Virus record (IMG/VR): IMGVR_UViG_3300037189_003672
Location: 1 to 42,160 of that record
Strand: one strand, 5' to 3'
Length of the DNA: 42,160 nt
From: a virus
In this document: positions 9,001 through 15,736 of the stretch, piece by piece
How positions within the stretch are numbered: position 1 is the first letter of the stretch
How the letters are laid out: each line of letters begins with the position of its first letter
Made by a program: the position numbers and the translations under genes
Notes under the pieces: model-generated
Database searches by the model: none
What the model saw: the letters and a program-made list of their open reading frames with translations, nothing else
What the model was told of the DNA's origin: nothing

Positions 9001-9346
9001 GCCATCTACTGGAACTAGCTGGTCTAACATCGTGGGTAACTCAACTACCCTCGGTACCTCTTCGCTAGCTCAAATTGCTGACTACGCTGGTGGTACTACC
9101 TCGGTTACTGGTGGTGAGACCACTGGTGGATTCTTCGTATCGTCTACTGGTAGCGTTGACTTGCCTCTGGTTCGTGACCTTGGTAACTCCATCCTCGGTG
9201 GTGGTGGTACTGTTTCTGGTGGTACTCTGGCTAATGCTCAGATTTACCCAGATGGTCCTGACGTAGTTACGGTTGTAGTACAGAACGTTGGTTCTACTGG
9301 TGTAGCTCTTGCTGGTCGTCTATCCTGGACTGAGGCTCAGGCATAA
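6065..9346 (+). CDS. Large virion adhesin or fibre, 1093 residues
   Basis: 1093 residues with the start 6 bases after the previous stop. Residues 1-125 (FNPSTKTVVISKNILRERL, ending QALIDTDFEYG at 114-124) resemble the N-terminus of large structural proteins of aquatic phages. Several repeated Ig-like or carbohydrate-module-like beta units follow, with the pattern TVNGTGMP...GTPIVV and GNEILVTGTS. The middle (about 560-640) contains WYGAGFVRWGLRATNGDIVYVHK. Codon choice (AAC, TAC, TTC, TCG, CTA) is as strongly biased as in capsid, sheath and tube, unlike the fibre genes that follow, so it may be abundant in the virion. It has no visible enzyme motif. Attachment or decoration is inferred. Confidence 0.75.
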   Translation: MARKVILETGYTFNPSTKTVVISKNILRERLILITNVTMNQVIYNFSDQSLKATSYTNSSVAGVDSTTLVLNFNTVGMSSTDKLQIVVDEYAEKFTPAEINTDPANKFRTSTAQALIDTDFEYGTQVSKWENLGTINMRPFAYPSAVQVSGISGIVTTAGSRVITVNGTGMPVLPIGTPIVVRDTLNPIANGIFAVDSGVTPSATTFTFIARAAATATTTGVGIFDANKTAIVQGNFYTGAAVGGTPTMSFSGSKITVTTSVPHGLSIGNEILVTGTSATSGAPNGTWVVAQVVSPTVFNFYSSVAPTGTISGGAVYTRSQAAFLHRPFDGGVIFTSNGTSNYEAAVRQTRRYFRYQSGKGIQMSSGTILKPNVQLDLLKYSTSTNLVTVTTKDQHNIQPGSTIVISGANESIFNGTFTNFNITGYNSFTYTPTASNPGVDITATGLYYVSVTGWYGAANRLGIFDHQNGLFFEFDGQTLYAVRRNSTYQIAGRVDVTNGSNTITANANFPTAFPEQLVPGDFIVVRGQSYRVDAIASETSLTISPSYRGITAPAVVVSKTQELRVPQSQWNIDKMDGTGPSGYTIDLSKMQMFYIDFSWYGAGFVRWGLRATNGDIVYVHKIQNNNVNFEAYMRSGNLPGRYESVTQPQKTILGASVGASDTSITVASTTGFPSSGTLVIKGSTAYEHVNYSGITATSFTGLTRAQAGATTTVTIALGSNVGTVSANTGIQVGQRVVSATANSVFPDGTFVSAINGTTITFSQALTGSVANPSTVFVPMGATTGTAFTYSALAPIAVEQAFPTFAPTISHWGTSVIMDGRFDDDKSLLFTYGQPKVSGLVPAGTVNPTGITVQTTTSTNVNTINISTNVGVVVGMNVAGTNVPAGSVVLAISGTGTATIITISNFITVAVTSTTALTFTSASSLALMSVRIAPSVDNGIAAAFGTRDLINRMQLVLRSLDVSLLGTGNILVTLNLNGLPSTGTSWSNIVGNSTTLGTSSLAQIADYAGGTTSVTGGETTGGFFVSSTGSVDLPLVRDLGNSILGGGGTVSGGTLANAQIYPDGPDVVTVVVQNVGSTGVALAGRLSWTEAQA

Positions 9347-9347
9347 C

Positions 9348-9542
9348 ATGCCCCTAAGCACGGTAGTAAGCATCGAGGTGAGTTCGGGTACAATCTACTC
9401 GGACTCACCTCCGCTTTACCCTGCCATCGGTACTATTTGGATTAACAACAAAACTAGTATCTCTTTAACTTGGAATGGTCTACAGTGGGCTTCTGTAAGC
9501 TCTGACGCTGTTCCTACAGTCTTTACTCTGATGGGTGCATAA
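9348..9542 (+). CDS. Small structural accessory protein
   Basis: 64 residues from ATG 9348, one base after the preceding stop codon. A longer frame from 9309 would overlap the end of the adhesin by 38 bases and is less likely. The sequence (GTIYSDSPPLYPAIGTIWIN then ISLTWNGLQWASV) looks like the short domain describing two or three beta strands with a WNG turn that is common at ends of phage fibres. It overlaps the next gene by one base. Role as a fibre cap or accessory is a guess. Confidence 0.6.
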   Translation: MPLSTVVSIEVSSGTIYSDSPPLYPAIGTIWINNKTSISLTWNGLQWASVSSDAVPTVFTLMGA

Positions 9543-9871
9543 TGGCAACAGTATATAAAGTTCTTGCTCAAAGCAACCCTGCTGCAACTACTAACACTGA
9601 CATCTATACCGTTGGTGCTGCTAAGTCTGCAGTTGTTAGTTCCATCATTATTGCTAACCTAGCTGCTGCGGATGCAACATTCCGCATTGCTATTCGTGTA
9701 GCAGGTGCAGGTCTAGCAAATGCACAGTACATTGCCTACAACGTAACCGTAGGTGCTTCCGACAGTACAACTCTAACCCTCGGACTTACGCTAGGTGCTG
9801 CTGACGTAATAACCGTGTATGGTTCTACGTCAACAATCGCTTTTAGCGTGTTTGGTTCTGAGCTTTCCTAA
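9542..9871 (+). CDS. Conserved phage structural protein, single beta domain
   Basis: 109 residues. It begins MATVYKVLAQSNPAATTNTD and contains SAVVSSIIIANLAAADATF and YIAYNVTVGASDSTTLTLG, ending FSVFGSELS. This pattern is one I recall from small virion proteins of marine and freshwater phages found among fibre genes. It appears to form one beta-sandwich. Starts by TAATG overlap. Likely a small fibre, fibre knob or decoration protein; exact position in the virion cannot be told. Confidence 0.65.
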   Translation: MATVYKVLAQSNPAATTNTDIYTVGAAKSAVVSSIIIANLAAADATFRIAIRVAGAGLANAQYIAYNVTVGASDSTTLTLGLTLGAADVITVYGSTSTIAFSVFGSELS

Positions 9872-9883
9872 TAGGATTAAGCT

Positions 9884-10756
9884 ATGCCACAATCAATGAA
9901 AAACTCTCGTATGAGGGTCTTTGCTCGTACCCAAAAGATGTTGGTTGGAAATAATAAATATAATCCAATACCCACAGTATCTGGTGGAACTTTAACCTCA
10001 GACGCAACGTATTATTACATGGCGTTTACTTCTAGTGGGACTCTTACCATTACTGGTGCAAGCATTACCGCAGACATTCTTATTGTAGGTGGAGGCGGCG
10101 GTGGAGGCACTAGCGGTGCTAACTACTGTGGTGGCGGTGGTGCAGGAGGTCTTATCCAGGTAGCAAGTTCAGTTATTACTGGAAATACCTACACAATTAC
10201 AGTTGGTGCAGGAGGTGCTACCAATAGCAATGGTGCTAACAGCGTATTCGGAGCCAACATTGCTTATGGTGGTGGTTACGGTGCTTATGCGGGTTATGGT
10301 CTTGCTGGTGGTAACGGTGGTTCAGGTGGTGGCGGTACTGCAGTATCTGGTTCTGGTGGTACGGCAGTTTCTGGTCAAGGAAATATTGGTGGCTACGGCT
10401 CATCAGCTAATGCTGGTGGTACTGACTCGGGTGCTGGCGGTGGTGGTGGTGCTGGCGGAGCAGGTAACAACCTAACTAACTCTGCGTTTACTAATGAGCC
10501 CGCTAATGGTGGTGTAGGACTGCAATTGAACTATACAGGTGCTTTAGCATACTATGCTGAAGGTGGAAAAGGTTCTGGTTTCTATGACCGAGGCGGCTCG
10601 GCTAATGGTATCGGTGGTGCCATTTCAGGTTCTGGACATGCAGATGGTACAGTAAACACTGGTTCTGGTGGCGGTGGTGGTCGAGGTGGTGCTGGTGGTG
10701 CAGGCGGTTCTGGCATCATAATTTTTAGGTATACTCGTGCTCAGGTTGGCGGCTAA
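9884..10756 (+). CDS. Glycine-rich receptor-binding-type protein 1
   Basis: 290 residues. The N-terminus (about 1-60, MLVGNNKYNPIPTVSGG and YYYMAFTSSGTLTIT) is shared with the next gene. Residues about 68-280 are a glycine-rich domain with many GGGG runs and small hydrophobic spacers, ending in a GGSGIIIFRYTR strand. Such domains occur in T-even-type adhesins, where glycine-rich loops pack as polyglycine II helices and carry the receptor-contacting loops. It is one of three such genes in a row. Receptor binding is inferred from the family resemblance. Confidence 0.75.
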   Translation: MPQSMKNSRMRVFARTQKMLVGNNKYNPIPTVSGGTLTSDATYYYMAFTSSGTLTITGASITADILIVGGGGGGGTSGANYCGGGGAGGLIQVASSVITGNTYTITVGAGGATNSNGANSVFGANIAYGGGYGAYAGYGLAGGNGGSGGGGTAVSGSGGTAVSGQGNIGGYGSSANAGGTDSGAGGGGGAGGAGNNLTNSAFTNEPANGGVGLQLNYTGALAYYAEGGKGSGFYDRGGSANGIGGAISGSGHADGTVNTGSGGGGGRGGAGGAGGSGIIIFRYTRAQVGG

Positions 10757-12192
10757 TGACTACTCATTCAATTAAAAGAAGTCGTACTGGTAGTTATTTT
10801 ACATATCGTAATGCCTTAGTAGGTAACTCACCTACGTATGGGTCACTGTCGGTATCGGGAGGAATGGTAGCCTCTGATAGCACGTATTACTATCGAGTAT
10901 TTACGTCTAGTGGAACTCTGACTGTTTCTAGCGGTAATTTGACTGCTGATATTCTTGTTGTCGCTGGTGGCGGTGGTGCAGGATTTGACTCTGCTGGTGG
11001 CGGTGGTGCTGGTGGTTTACAGGGGTTTGCTAGTCAATCTTTAATTTCTGGTTCTTATACTGTTACTGTAGGTGCTGGAGGTGCTGCTGGAACAGTAATT
11101 AGTGTACCTGCATCAAATGGAGCAAATTCACAGTTTGGAGCACTAACGGCGTCTATTGGTGGAGGCGGTGGTGGCGGAAAACAAGCTACAGGTAATTCTG
11201 GTGGTTCTGGTGGAGGTTCTGGGCACGATGCTACAACTTCTCGACCTGGTGGTGCGGGTACTACTGGTCAGGGATTTGCTGGTGGAACTAACTTTACTAC
11301 TGCGGGTTCTGGTGGTGGAGGTGCTTCTGCCGTAGGTGCAAATGCTGCTAATAATACTGGTGGAAATGGTGGGTCTGGGTCTTCCGACTATTCTTCTTGG
11401 GGATTAGCTACGGCTACAGGACAGAATGTTTCTGGTACTGTTTACTATTCTGGCGGTGGTGGTGGAGGCACCTACATTTCTGGTGGAACTAGAGGAACTG
11501 GAGGAAATGGCGGTGGCGGTAACGGTGGCGTGTACAATTCTTCAGGTAGTGCTGGAACTGCAAACACTGGTGGTGGCGGAGGCTCTAATGGAGATGCAAA
11601 TTTTACTACTGCATTTCCAGGCGGTTCTGGTATTGTAATTGTGCGATATCTTAAAACTTTGGTTTTTAGTACTCAGGGTGACTACGAGCTTTTAGGTACA
11701 GTAACACTTACTTCCAATCAAGCCTCAGTTACTTTTACCGCTATTCCTCAAGACTATACGCATTTGCAGTTGCGTCTAGCTACTAGAGACAGCTTGGCAA
11801 ATGCGTATAACCCTGTTAACGTAACTTTTAATAGTTCAGCCACAGGATACTCTTTTCATTATATAACAGGAGTAAACGGTAGTCCTGGTGCAGGAAATGG
11901 CGTTTCTCAAAGTTTTATTACTATTGACGGTTTCCAAGGAAATGCATCTGATGCCAATAATTTTGGTGTTGGAATATTTGATATTTTAGATTACTCAAGT
12001 TCTATTAAAAATAAAACAATTCGTAGTTTTTCTGGACGAACAGGGACAGACCCAAGAAACTGGTTAAGCTCTGGTGCTTGGTATAATACCTCACCAGTTA
12101 CTAGTATTACTATCACGGATACATACAATGCCGCTTCTGGAGGAGTGTTTATTCCTACTTCAACATTTCGACTTTATGGAGTACGAGCATAG
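10756..12192 (+). CDS. Glycine-rich receptor-binding-type protein 2 with C-terminal beta domain
   Basis: 478 residues. Residues 1-60 match the N-terminus of the preceding protein (SVSGGMVASDSTYYYRVFTS), and a glycine-rich domain follows to about 305, ending GGSGIVIVRYLKT. A further domain (about 318-478, YELLGTVTLTSNQASVTF to FRLYGVRA) is a beta-sandwich that recurs as the whole of the next gene and as the N-terminus of the one after. Start is in a TAATG overlap and stop overlaps the next GTG. Codon use is more A/T-ending than in the 6065-9346 gene. Probable adhesin; receptor unknown. Confidence 0.75.
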   Translation: MTTHSIKRSRTGSYFTYRNALVGNSPTYGSLSVSGGMVASDSTYYYRVFTSSGTLTVSSGNLTADILVVAGGGGAGFDSAGGGGAGGLQGFASQSLISGSYTVTVGAGGAAGTVISVPASNGANSQFGALTASIGGGGGGGKQATGNSGGSGGGSGHDATTSRPGGAGTTGQGFAGGTNFTTAGSGGGGASAVGANAANNTGGNGGSGSSDYSSWGLATATGQNVSGTVYYSGGGGGGTYISGGTRGTGGNGGGGNGGVYNSSGSAGTANTGGGGGSNGDANFTTAFPGGSGIVIVRYLKTLVFSTQGDYELLGTVTLTSNQASVTFTAIPQDYTHLQLRLATRDSLANAYNPVNVTFNSSATGYSFHYITGVNGSPGAGNGVSQSFITIDGFQGNASDANNFGVGIFDILDYSSSIKNKTIRSFSGRTGTDPRNWLSSGAWYNTSPVTSITITDTYNAASGGVFIPTSTFRLYGVRA

Positions 12193-12674
12193 TGGTTCAA
12201 GCATTAATTCCATTGGGAAGCGTGACTGTAGGAGCTGTTCAGGCAGCTATAGTTTTTGCCAATATTCCTTCTTCATATAAAGATTTAAAAATAATAATTA
12301 ACGGAACTACAGTTTCTGGTGGTAGTGCATTTTTAACTTTTAATTCAGATACTGCAAGTAACTATTCGTGGGTTCGGGCATACGGAGATGGCACTAACAT
12401 TGGTGGTTCAGTTTCAAGTTCTTATGGGTATGTGTACTTAGGGGATATTGGCGGTTCCACTAGCCCAACAACAATTGTTGCAGACATTATGGAATACTCC
12501 ACTGTTGATAAGCACAAAGTAACTTTGAGTAAATCAGTAATTCCTTCTCAATATATTTTTATGGTTACGGGTAGGTGGGCATCTTTAGCCGCAGTCACTA
12601 ACATCTCCGTAACTTCTAGTGGTGGCAATTTTTCTTCTGGAACTACGGTATCTTTGTTTGGAGTAATAGGATGA
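12192..12674 (+). CDS. Stand-alone copy of the fibre beta domain
   Basis: 160 residues starting at GTG, whose first base is the last base of the previous TAG stop. The protein (VQALIPLGSVTVGAV, then FANIPSSYKDLKIII, ending TVSLFGVIG) is similar along its length to the C-terminal domain of the preceding gene and the N-terminal domain of the following one. The shared features are an alternating strand pattern, an IPxxYxxL motif and the end LFGV/LYGV. It appears to be a single fibre module expressed alone. Function as a fibre subunit is inferred. Confidence 0.7.
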   Translation: MVQALIPLGSVTVGAVQAAIVFANIPSSYKDLKIIINGTTVSGGSAFLTFNSDTASNYSWVRAYGDGTNIGGSVSSSYGYVYLGDIGGSTSPTTIVADIMEYSTVDKHKVTLSKSVIPSQYIFMVTGRWASLAAVTNISVTSSGGNFSSGTTVSLFGVIG

Positions 12675-14704
12675 GTTATGGCACTTTAATTAGCACTCAG
12701 ACAGTAGGAGCCGCTGGTGCTGCCAGCATTAATTTTGTTTCAATACCACAAACGTATACAGATTTAATTCTCGTATATTCTGCTAGAGGAACTAATGCCT
12801 CTACTTATATTGACACATGGGTTAGATTTAACGGAAGTTCTACTGGGTATCTAGCACGTATGTTGTATACAACAAATGGAACAACTGCTCAATCAGCTAC
12901 AGACTCTAGTGGTGCTCAAATTTCTTGGGGTAGCTCTACTGCGGCTAACGCTCCTGCCTCAACTTTTAGCAACGGGTCTATTTATATCCCTAACTACACA
13001 GGTCTTAATGTTAAAACTATGATGATGGATGTTGCTTTTGATAATAACGCTACTGCTGGAGGAATACAGTTAATAGGGGGTAACTGGTCAACCACTTCTG
13101 CAATTACTCAAGTTTCTTTAATTGCGTCTACTGGAACATTTGTACAGTATTCAAGTGCTTCTCTTTATGGTGTAAACCCAATAGTAACTTCTACAGGCAC
13201 TACTCCTACTGTTGACTACTTAGTAGTTGCAGGAGGCGGTGGTGGTGGTTATAACATTGGTGGAGGTGGCGGTGCAGGAGGTCTTTTGACTGGTACTGGG
13301 TTTACTGTTACTTCTGGAACTGCCCTTACAGTCACAGTAGGCGGTGGTGGTGCAGGAGGAACTAGTGGAGTAGGAACCAATGGAGTCGGGTCTGCTTTCT
13401 CTACTATTAGCACTACGGGTGGTGGAGGCGGTGGCGGTCCATATAACTCCAGTAACGCTGCCACTGGAGGTTCTGGTGGTGGAGGGCAGGCTAATACCTC
13501 GGGAGCAGCAGGTGCCGTTGGAACTGTTGGGCAGGGGTATGCTGGTGGTTCTGGAAGTTCTAATGGAACTAACTGGTCTGCTGGTGGCGGTGGTGGGTCA
13601 GCATTCGTAGGAACTAACGCATCATATAACTCTGGAACGTCTACTCTTACTGCTGGAAATGGCGGAGATGGCTCCCTATTAACCTTAAATGGATTTTCCC
13701 AGTATTACGCAGGTGGTGGTGGTGGGTCAGCATTTGCTGCCACTAATTTGACTGGAGGAACTGGAGGTATGGGAGGTGGAGGGCAGGGTGCATTGACAAG
13801 TGGCACTCCAACCGTATCCTCAACAGTTGGTCAGATAAACACTGGTGGCGGTGGCGGTGGCGGTTCTTACACTACTGCTGGTTCTGCTGGTGGTTCTGGC
13901 GTAGTAATACTTCGTTATCCACAAACTTACGCCCCAGCAATGTACACAACTGGTAATCCAGAAATAAACTATGTAAATGGTTATCGTGTGTATACTTGGT
14001 ATGCTTCTGGCTCAGTAACTTTTGGGGTGTCTACTCCCCTATCAGTTATTTCTTCTGGGCTTATCCTTAATCTTGATGCTGGGTACACTGGGTCTTATCC
14101 TGGATACGGAACTGTTTGGAAAGACCTAAGTGGAAATGCGTATGACGGTACGCTATTAAATGGCACAGCGTTCTCTACACTAGGTATAGGCTCCATGTCA
14201 TTTGACGGTGTAGATGATTACGTTTCGGGACCTATACCATCTACTGCAACTTCAAATGTTACTTTACAAGGTTGGGTAAATGTTCAAGCAGGTCGAAAAG
14301 GTCCATTCTTTAGAATTGGAAGTAATAATGGCGGTTATTCTATTGGTCAAGGTGCTGGTTCCTACGGTTCTACAGGTCAAGAAATAATTATGCTATTTTC
14401 AGGTGCTCGTTGGATTGGTACGGGAGTAAACTGGGATACTGGTTGGCAGATGGTGACTATGGTACTTGATGCTTCTGGAGTTCCTACTGCGTATAAAAAT
14501 GGTACAGTTATCGGTACTTATTCAGGAGGTGGTCCGATTGCTCCTACAACAAACTATATTTTAGGAAGAACTATCGGTGATGAACCTGGTGGTGGAGGTC
14601 CTTGGACTGGAAACCTAGGAACATTCTGGATGTACAATAGGGCACTTTCTTCCACTGAAATTACTGCAAACTTTAATGCCACTAAGTCTAGGTATGGACT
14701 TTAA
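12671..14704 (+). CDS. Multidomain fibre: beta domain, glycine-rich domain and LamG-type lectin
   Basis: 677 residues, starting in an ATGA overlap. Residues 1-175 are the third copy of the beta domain (SIPQTYTDLILVYSARG to ASLYGVNP). Residues about 180-420 are glycine-rich and end GGSGVVILRYPQT. Residues about 460-677 (SGLILNLDAG, then WKDLSGNAYDG, MSFDGVDDYV and ITANFNATKSRYG) are a concanavalin A/LamG-like jelly roll, a fold that often binds sugars. The FDG(V/T)DDYV and WKDLSGN motifs are typical. This is the clearest candidate for a sugar-binding receptor protein in the cassette. Ligand unknown. Confidence 0.82.
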   Translation: MSYGTLISTQTVGAAGAASINFVSIPQTYTDLILVYSARGTNASTYIDTWVRFNGSSTGYLARMLYTTNGTTAQSATDSSGAQISWGSSTAANAPASTFSNGSIYIPNYTGLNVKTMMMDVAFDNNATAGGIQLIGGNWSTTSAITQVSLIASTGTFVQYSSASLYGVNPIVTSTGTTPTVDYLVVAGGGGGGYNIGGGGGAGGLLTGTGFTVTSGTALTVTVGGGGAGGTSGVGTNGVGSAFSTISTTGGGGGGGPYNSSNAATGGSGGGGQANTSGAAGAVGTVGQGYAGGSGSSNGTNWSAGGGGGSAFVGTNASYNSGTSTLTAGNGGDGSLLTLNGFSQYYAGGGGGSAFAATNLTGGTGGMGGGGQGALTSGTPTVSSTVGQINTGGGGGGGSYTTAGSAGGSGVVILRYPQTYAPAMYTTGNPEINYVNGYRVYTWYASGSVTFGVSTPLSVISSGLILNLDAGYTGSYPGYGTVWKDLSGNAYDGTLLNGTAFSTLGIGSMSFDGVDDYVSGPIPSTATSNVTLQGWVNVQAGRKGPFFRIGSNNGGYSIGQGAGSYGSTGQEIIMLFSGARWIGTGVNWDTGWQMVTMVLDASGVPTAYKNGTVIGTYSGGGPIAPTTNYILGRTIGDEPGGGGPWTGNLGTFWMYNRALSSTEITANFNATKSRYGL

Positions 14705-14722
14705 TAACTATTAAGGAAAGAA

Positions 14723-14950
14723 ATGAGACCAACTAAAATTGTTCACAACTTCGATACTGGTATCACTGAGACCATCGAGTTGACTGATGAAGAAATCGCC
14801 CAAAGGGAAACTGACCAAGCAGCCTATGAAGCACAGCAAGCAGAACTTGCTGCTGCCGAGGAAGCGAAAGCCACTGCTGTAGAGTCTTTCAATGCTAAAC
14901 TATTAGCATTGGGAATCACCCCAGAAGAAATTGCAGCCTGGAGAGGATAA
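14723..14950 (+). CDS. Small helical protein, putative fibre assembly factor
   Basis: 75 residues with AAGGAAAG before the ATG. It starts with a short strand-forming part (KIVHNFDTGITETIELTDEE) followed by a long Ala/Glu/Gln-rich helix (AQRETDQAAYEAQQAELAAAEEAKA) and an end LGITPEEIAAWRG. This build, immediately downstream of receptor-binding genes, is common for small phage proteins thought to aid fibre folding or attachment. There is no direct evidence for a chaperone role. Confidence 0.65.
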   Translation: MRPTKIVHNFDTGITETIELTDEEIAQRETDQAAYEAQQAELAAAEEAKATAVESFNAKLLALGITPEEIAAWRG

Positions 14951-14951
14951 C

Positions 14952-15299
14952 ATGGCACACTTTGCAGAAATTGATTCAGACAACATTGTTACACGAGTCC
15001 TTGTAACAGACAACAATGACCCTAATGGTGATGAAGGTTACCAGTGGCTCCTAGATAATCTAGGCGGTAACTGGGTAAAGACGTCGTACAATGGAAACAT
15101 TCGTAAGAACTTTGCTGGCATCGGCTATTCTTACGATGAAACTCGTGATGCGTTTATTCCACCTAAGCCATTTCCTAGTTGGGTTTTGGTTGAAGACACT
15201 TGTCTATGGGAGGCACCAGTGCCTTACCCTACTGACGGTGCTATTTATACTTGGGACGAAAAGAAAAAGAAATGGGTCCCAATTAACTTGCCTGGCTAA
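14952..15299 (+). CDS. Conserved aquatic-phage protein (MAHFAEID family)
   Basis: 115 residues from ATG 14952, with GAGAGGA 5 bases upstream; an in-frame start at 14931 would overlap the previous gene and adds a non-family leader. The core NWVKTSYNGNIRKNFAGIGYSY, then PFPSWVLVEDTCLWEAPVPY and YTWDEKKKKW, matches a protein that I recall as widespread in cyanophages and other marine phages, usually encoded by fibre genes and of unknown function. It is last in the cassette and followed by a terminator. Confidence 0.75.
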   Translation: MAHFAEIDSDNIVTRVLVTDNNDPNGDEGYQWLLDNLGGNWVKTSYNGNIRKNFAGIGYSYDETRDAFIPPKPFPSWVLVEDTCLWEAPVPYPTDGAIYTWDEKKKKWVPINLPG

Positions 15300-15343
15300 T
15301 GCAAGGTAGGAACAAGCGGTAATCCGCTATCCCGACAAGGATG

Positions 15344-15373
15344 CTAAAGGCCCCTAGGGGGGCCTTTAGTTTT
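15344..15373 (+). terminator. Rho-independent terminator closing the fibre cassette
   Basis: An 11-bp perfect stem (ctaaaggcccc with ggggcctttag) with a 4-base loop TAGG is followed by TTTT. It lies 44 bases after the last gene of the cassette. A smaller 5-bp hairpin (agcgg/ccgct) precedes it at 15315-15328. Confidence 0.88.
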
Positions 15374-15377
15374 GAGC

Positions 15378-15427
15378 CAGTAAATCTACCTGTTATCAGG
15401 CAAAATAGTAGTAAAGACTTTTAGGAG
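15378..15427 (+). promoter_or_regulatory. Candidate promoter/operator element, copy 2 of 3
   Basis: Right after the terminator: CAGTAAA, a dyad CCTG-TTAT-CAGG (15389-15400), then CAAAATAGTA, GTAAAGAC and the TTAGGAG ribosome binding site. Copy 3 (32233-32279) aligns along its whole length: CAGTCAAA, CCTA-TTTG-TAGG, AAAATAGTA, AGAC, TTAGGAG. The dyad keeps its symmetry while changing G/C to A/T at the fourth pair, which suggests the pairing itself matters. Likely a promoter or operator for the second fibre unit. Confidence 0.5.
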
Positions 15428-15433
15428 TGTATT

Positions 15434-15733
15434 ATGGCTGCAAAGACAGTTATTAAGCACCGCAGGGATACTGCCGCCAACTGGACCAGCACTAACTCAG
15501 TTCTTGCTGCTGGAGAACTTGGCGTAGAAACAGATACCCTTAAGTCCAAGATTGGTGATGGCACTACTGCTTGGACTTCTTTGGCTTACATTAAATCAGG
15601 TAACTCTGATACAACTACTTTGGCTACTACTACTAGCAAGATTCGTGCCTCTAGCCTAGACCGCACAGTGTTTGTTGCGGCATCTGCTCCTTCTTCGGGA
15701 ATGGTTACTGGAGACATCTGGATTCAGGCATAG
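15434..15733 (+). CDS. Mtd N-terminal-like fibre domain protein 3
   Basis: 99 residues. Residues 1-52 (HRRDTAANW, VLAAGELGVETDT, KIGDGTTAW) are the third copy in the window of the Mtd-N-like domain, and a short beta part follows (IRASSLDRTVFVAASAPSS, ending VTGDIWIQA). The WIQA-type end also occurs in phage fibre proteins. It is the first gene after a terminator and the candidate promoter element. It probably acts with the next gene as a virion docking or fibre base protein. Confidence 0.72.
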   Translation: MAAKTVIKHRRDTAANWTSTNSVLAAGELGVETDTLKSKIGDGTTAWTSLAYIKSGNSDTTTLATTTSKIRASSLDRTVFVAASAPSSGMVTGDIWIQA

Positions 15734-15736
15734 CCC

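Noticed and set aside
9309-9347. Upstream ATG 9309 for the 64-residue protein
   Set aside because: It overlaps the end of the adhesin gene; ATG 9348 fits the packing seen elsewhere.
13249-13464. Antisense proline-rich frame opposite glycine-rich genes
   Set aside because: It is the complement of glycine codons (GGN), as are other long minus-strand frames; no ribosome binding site or family resemblance.
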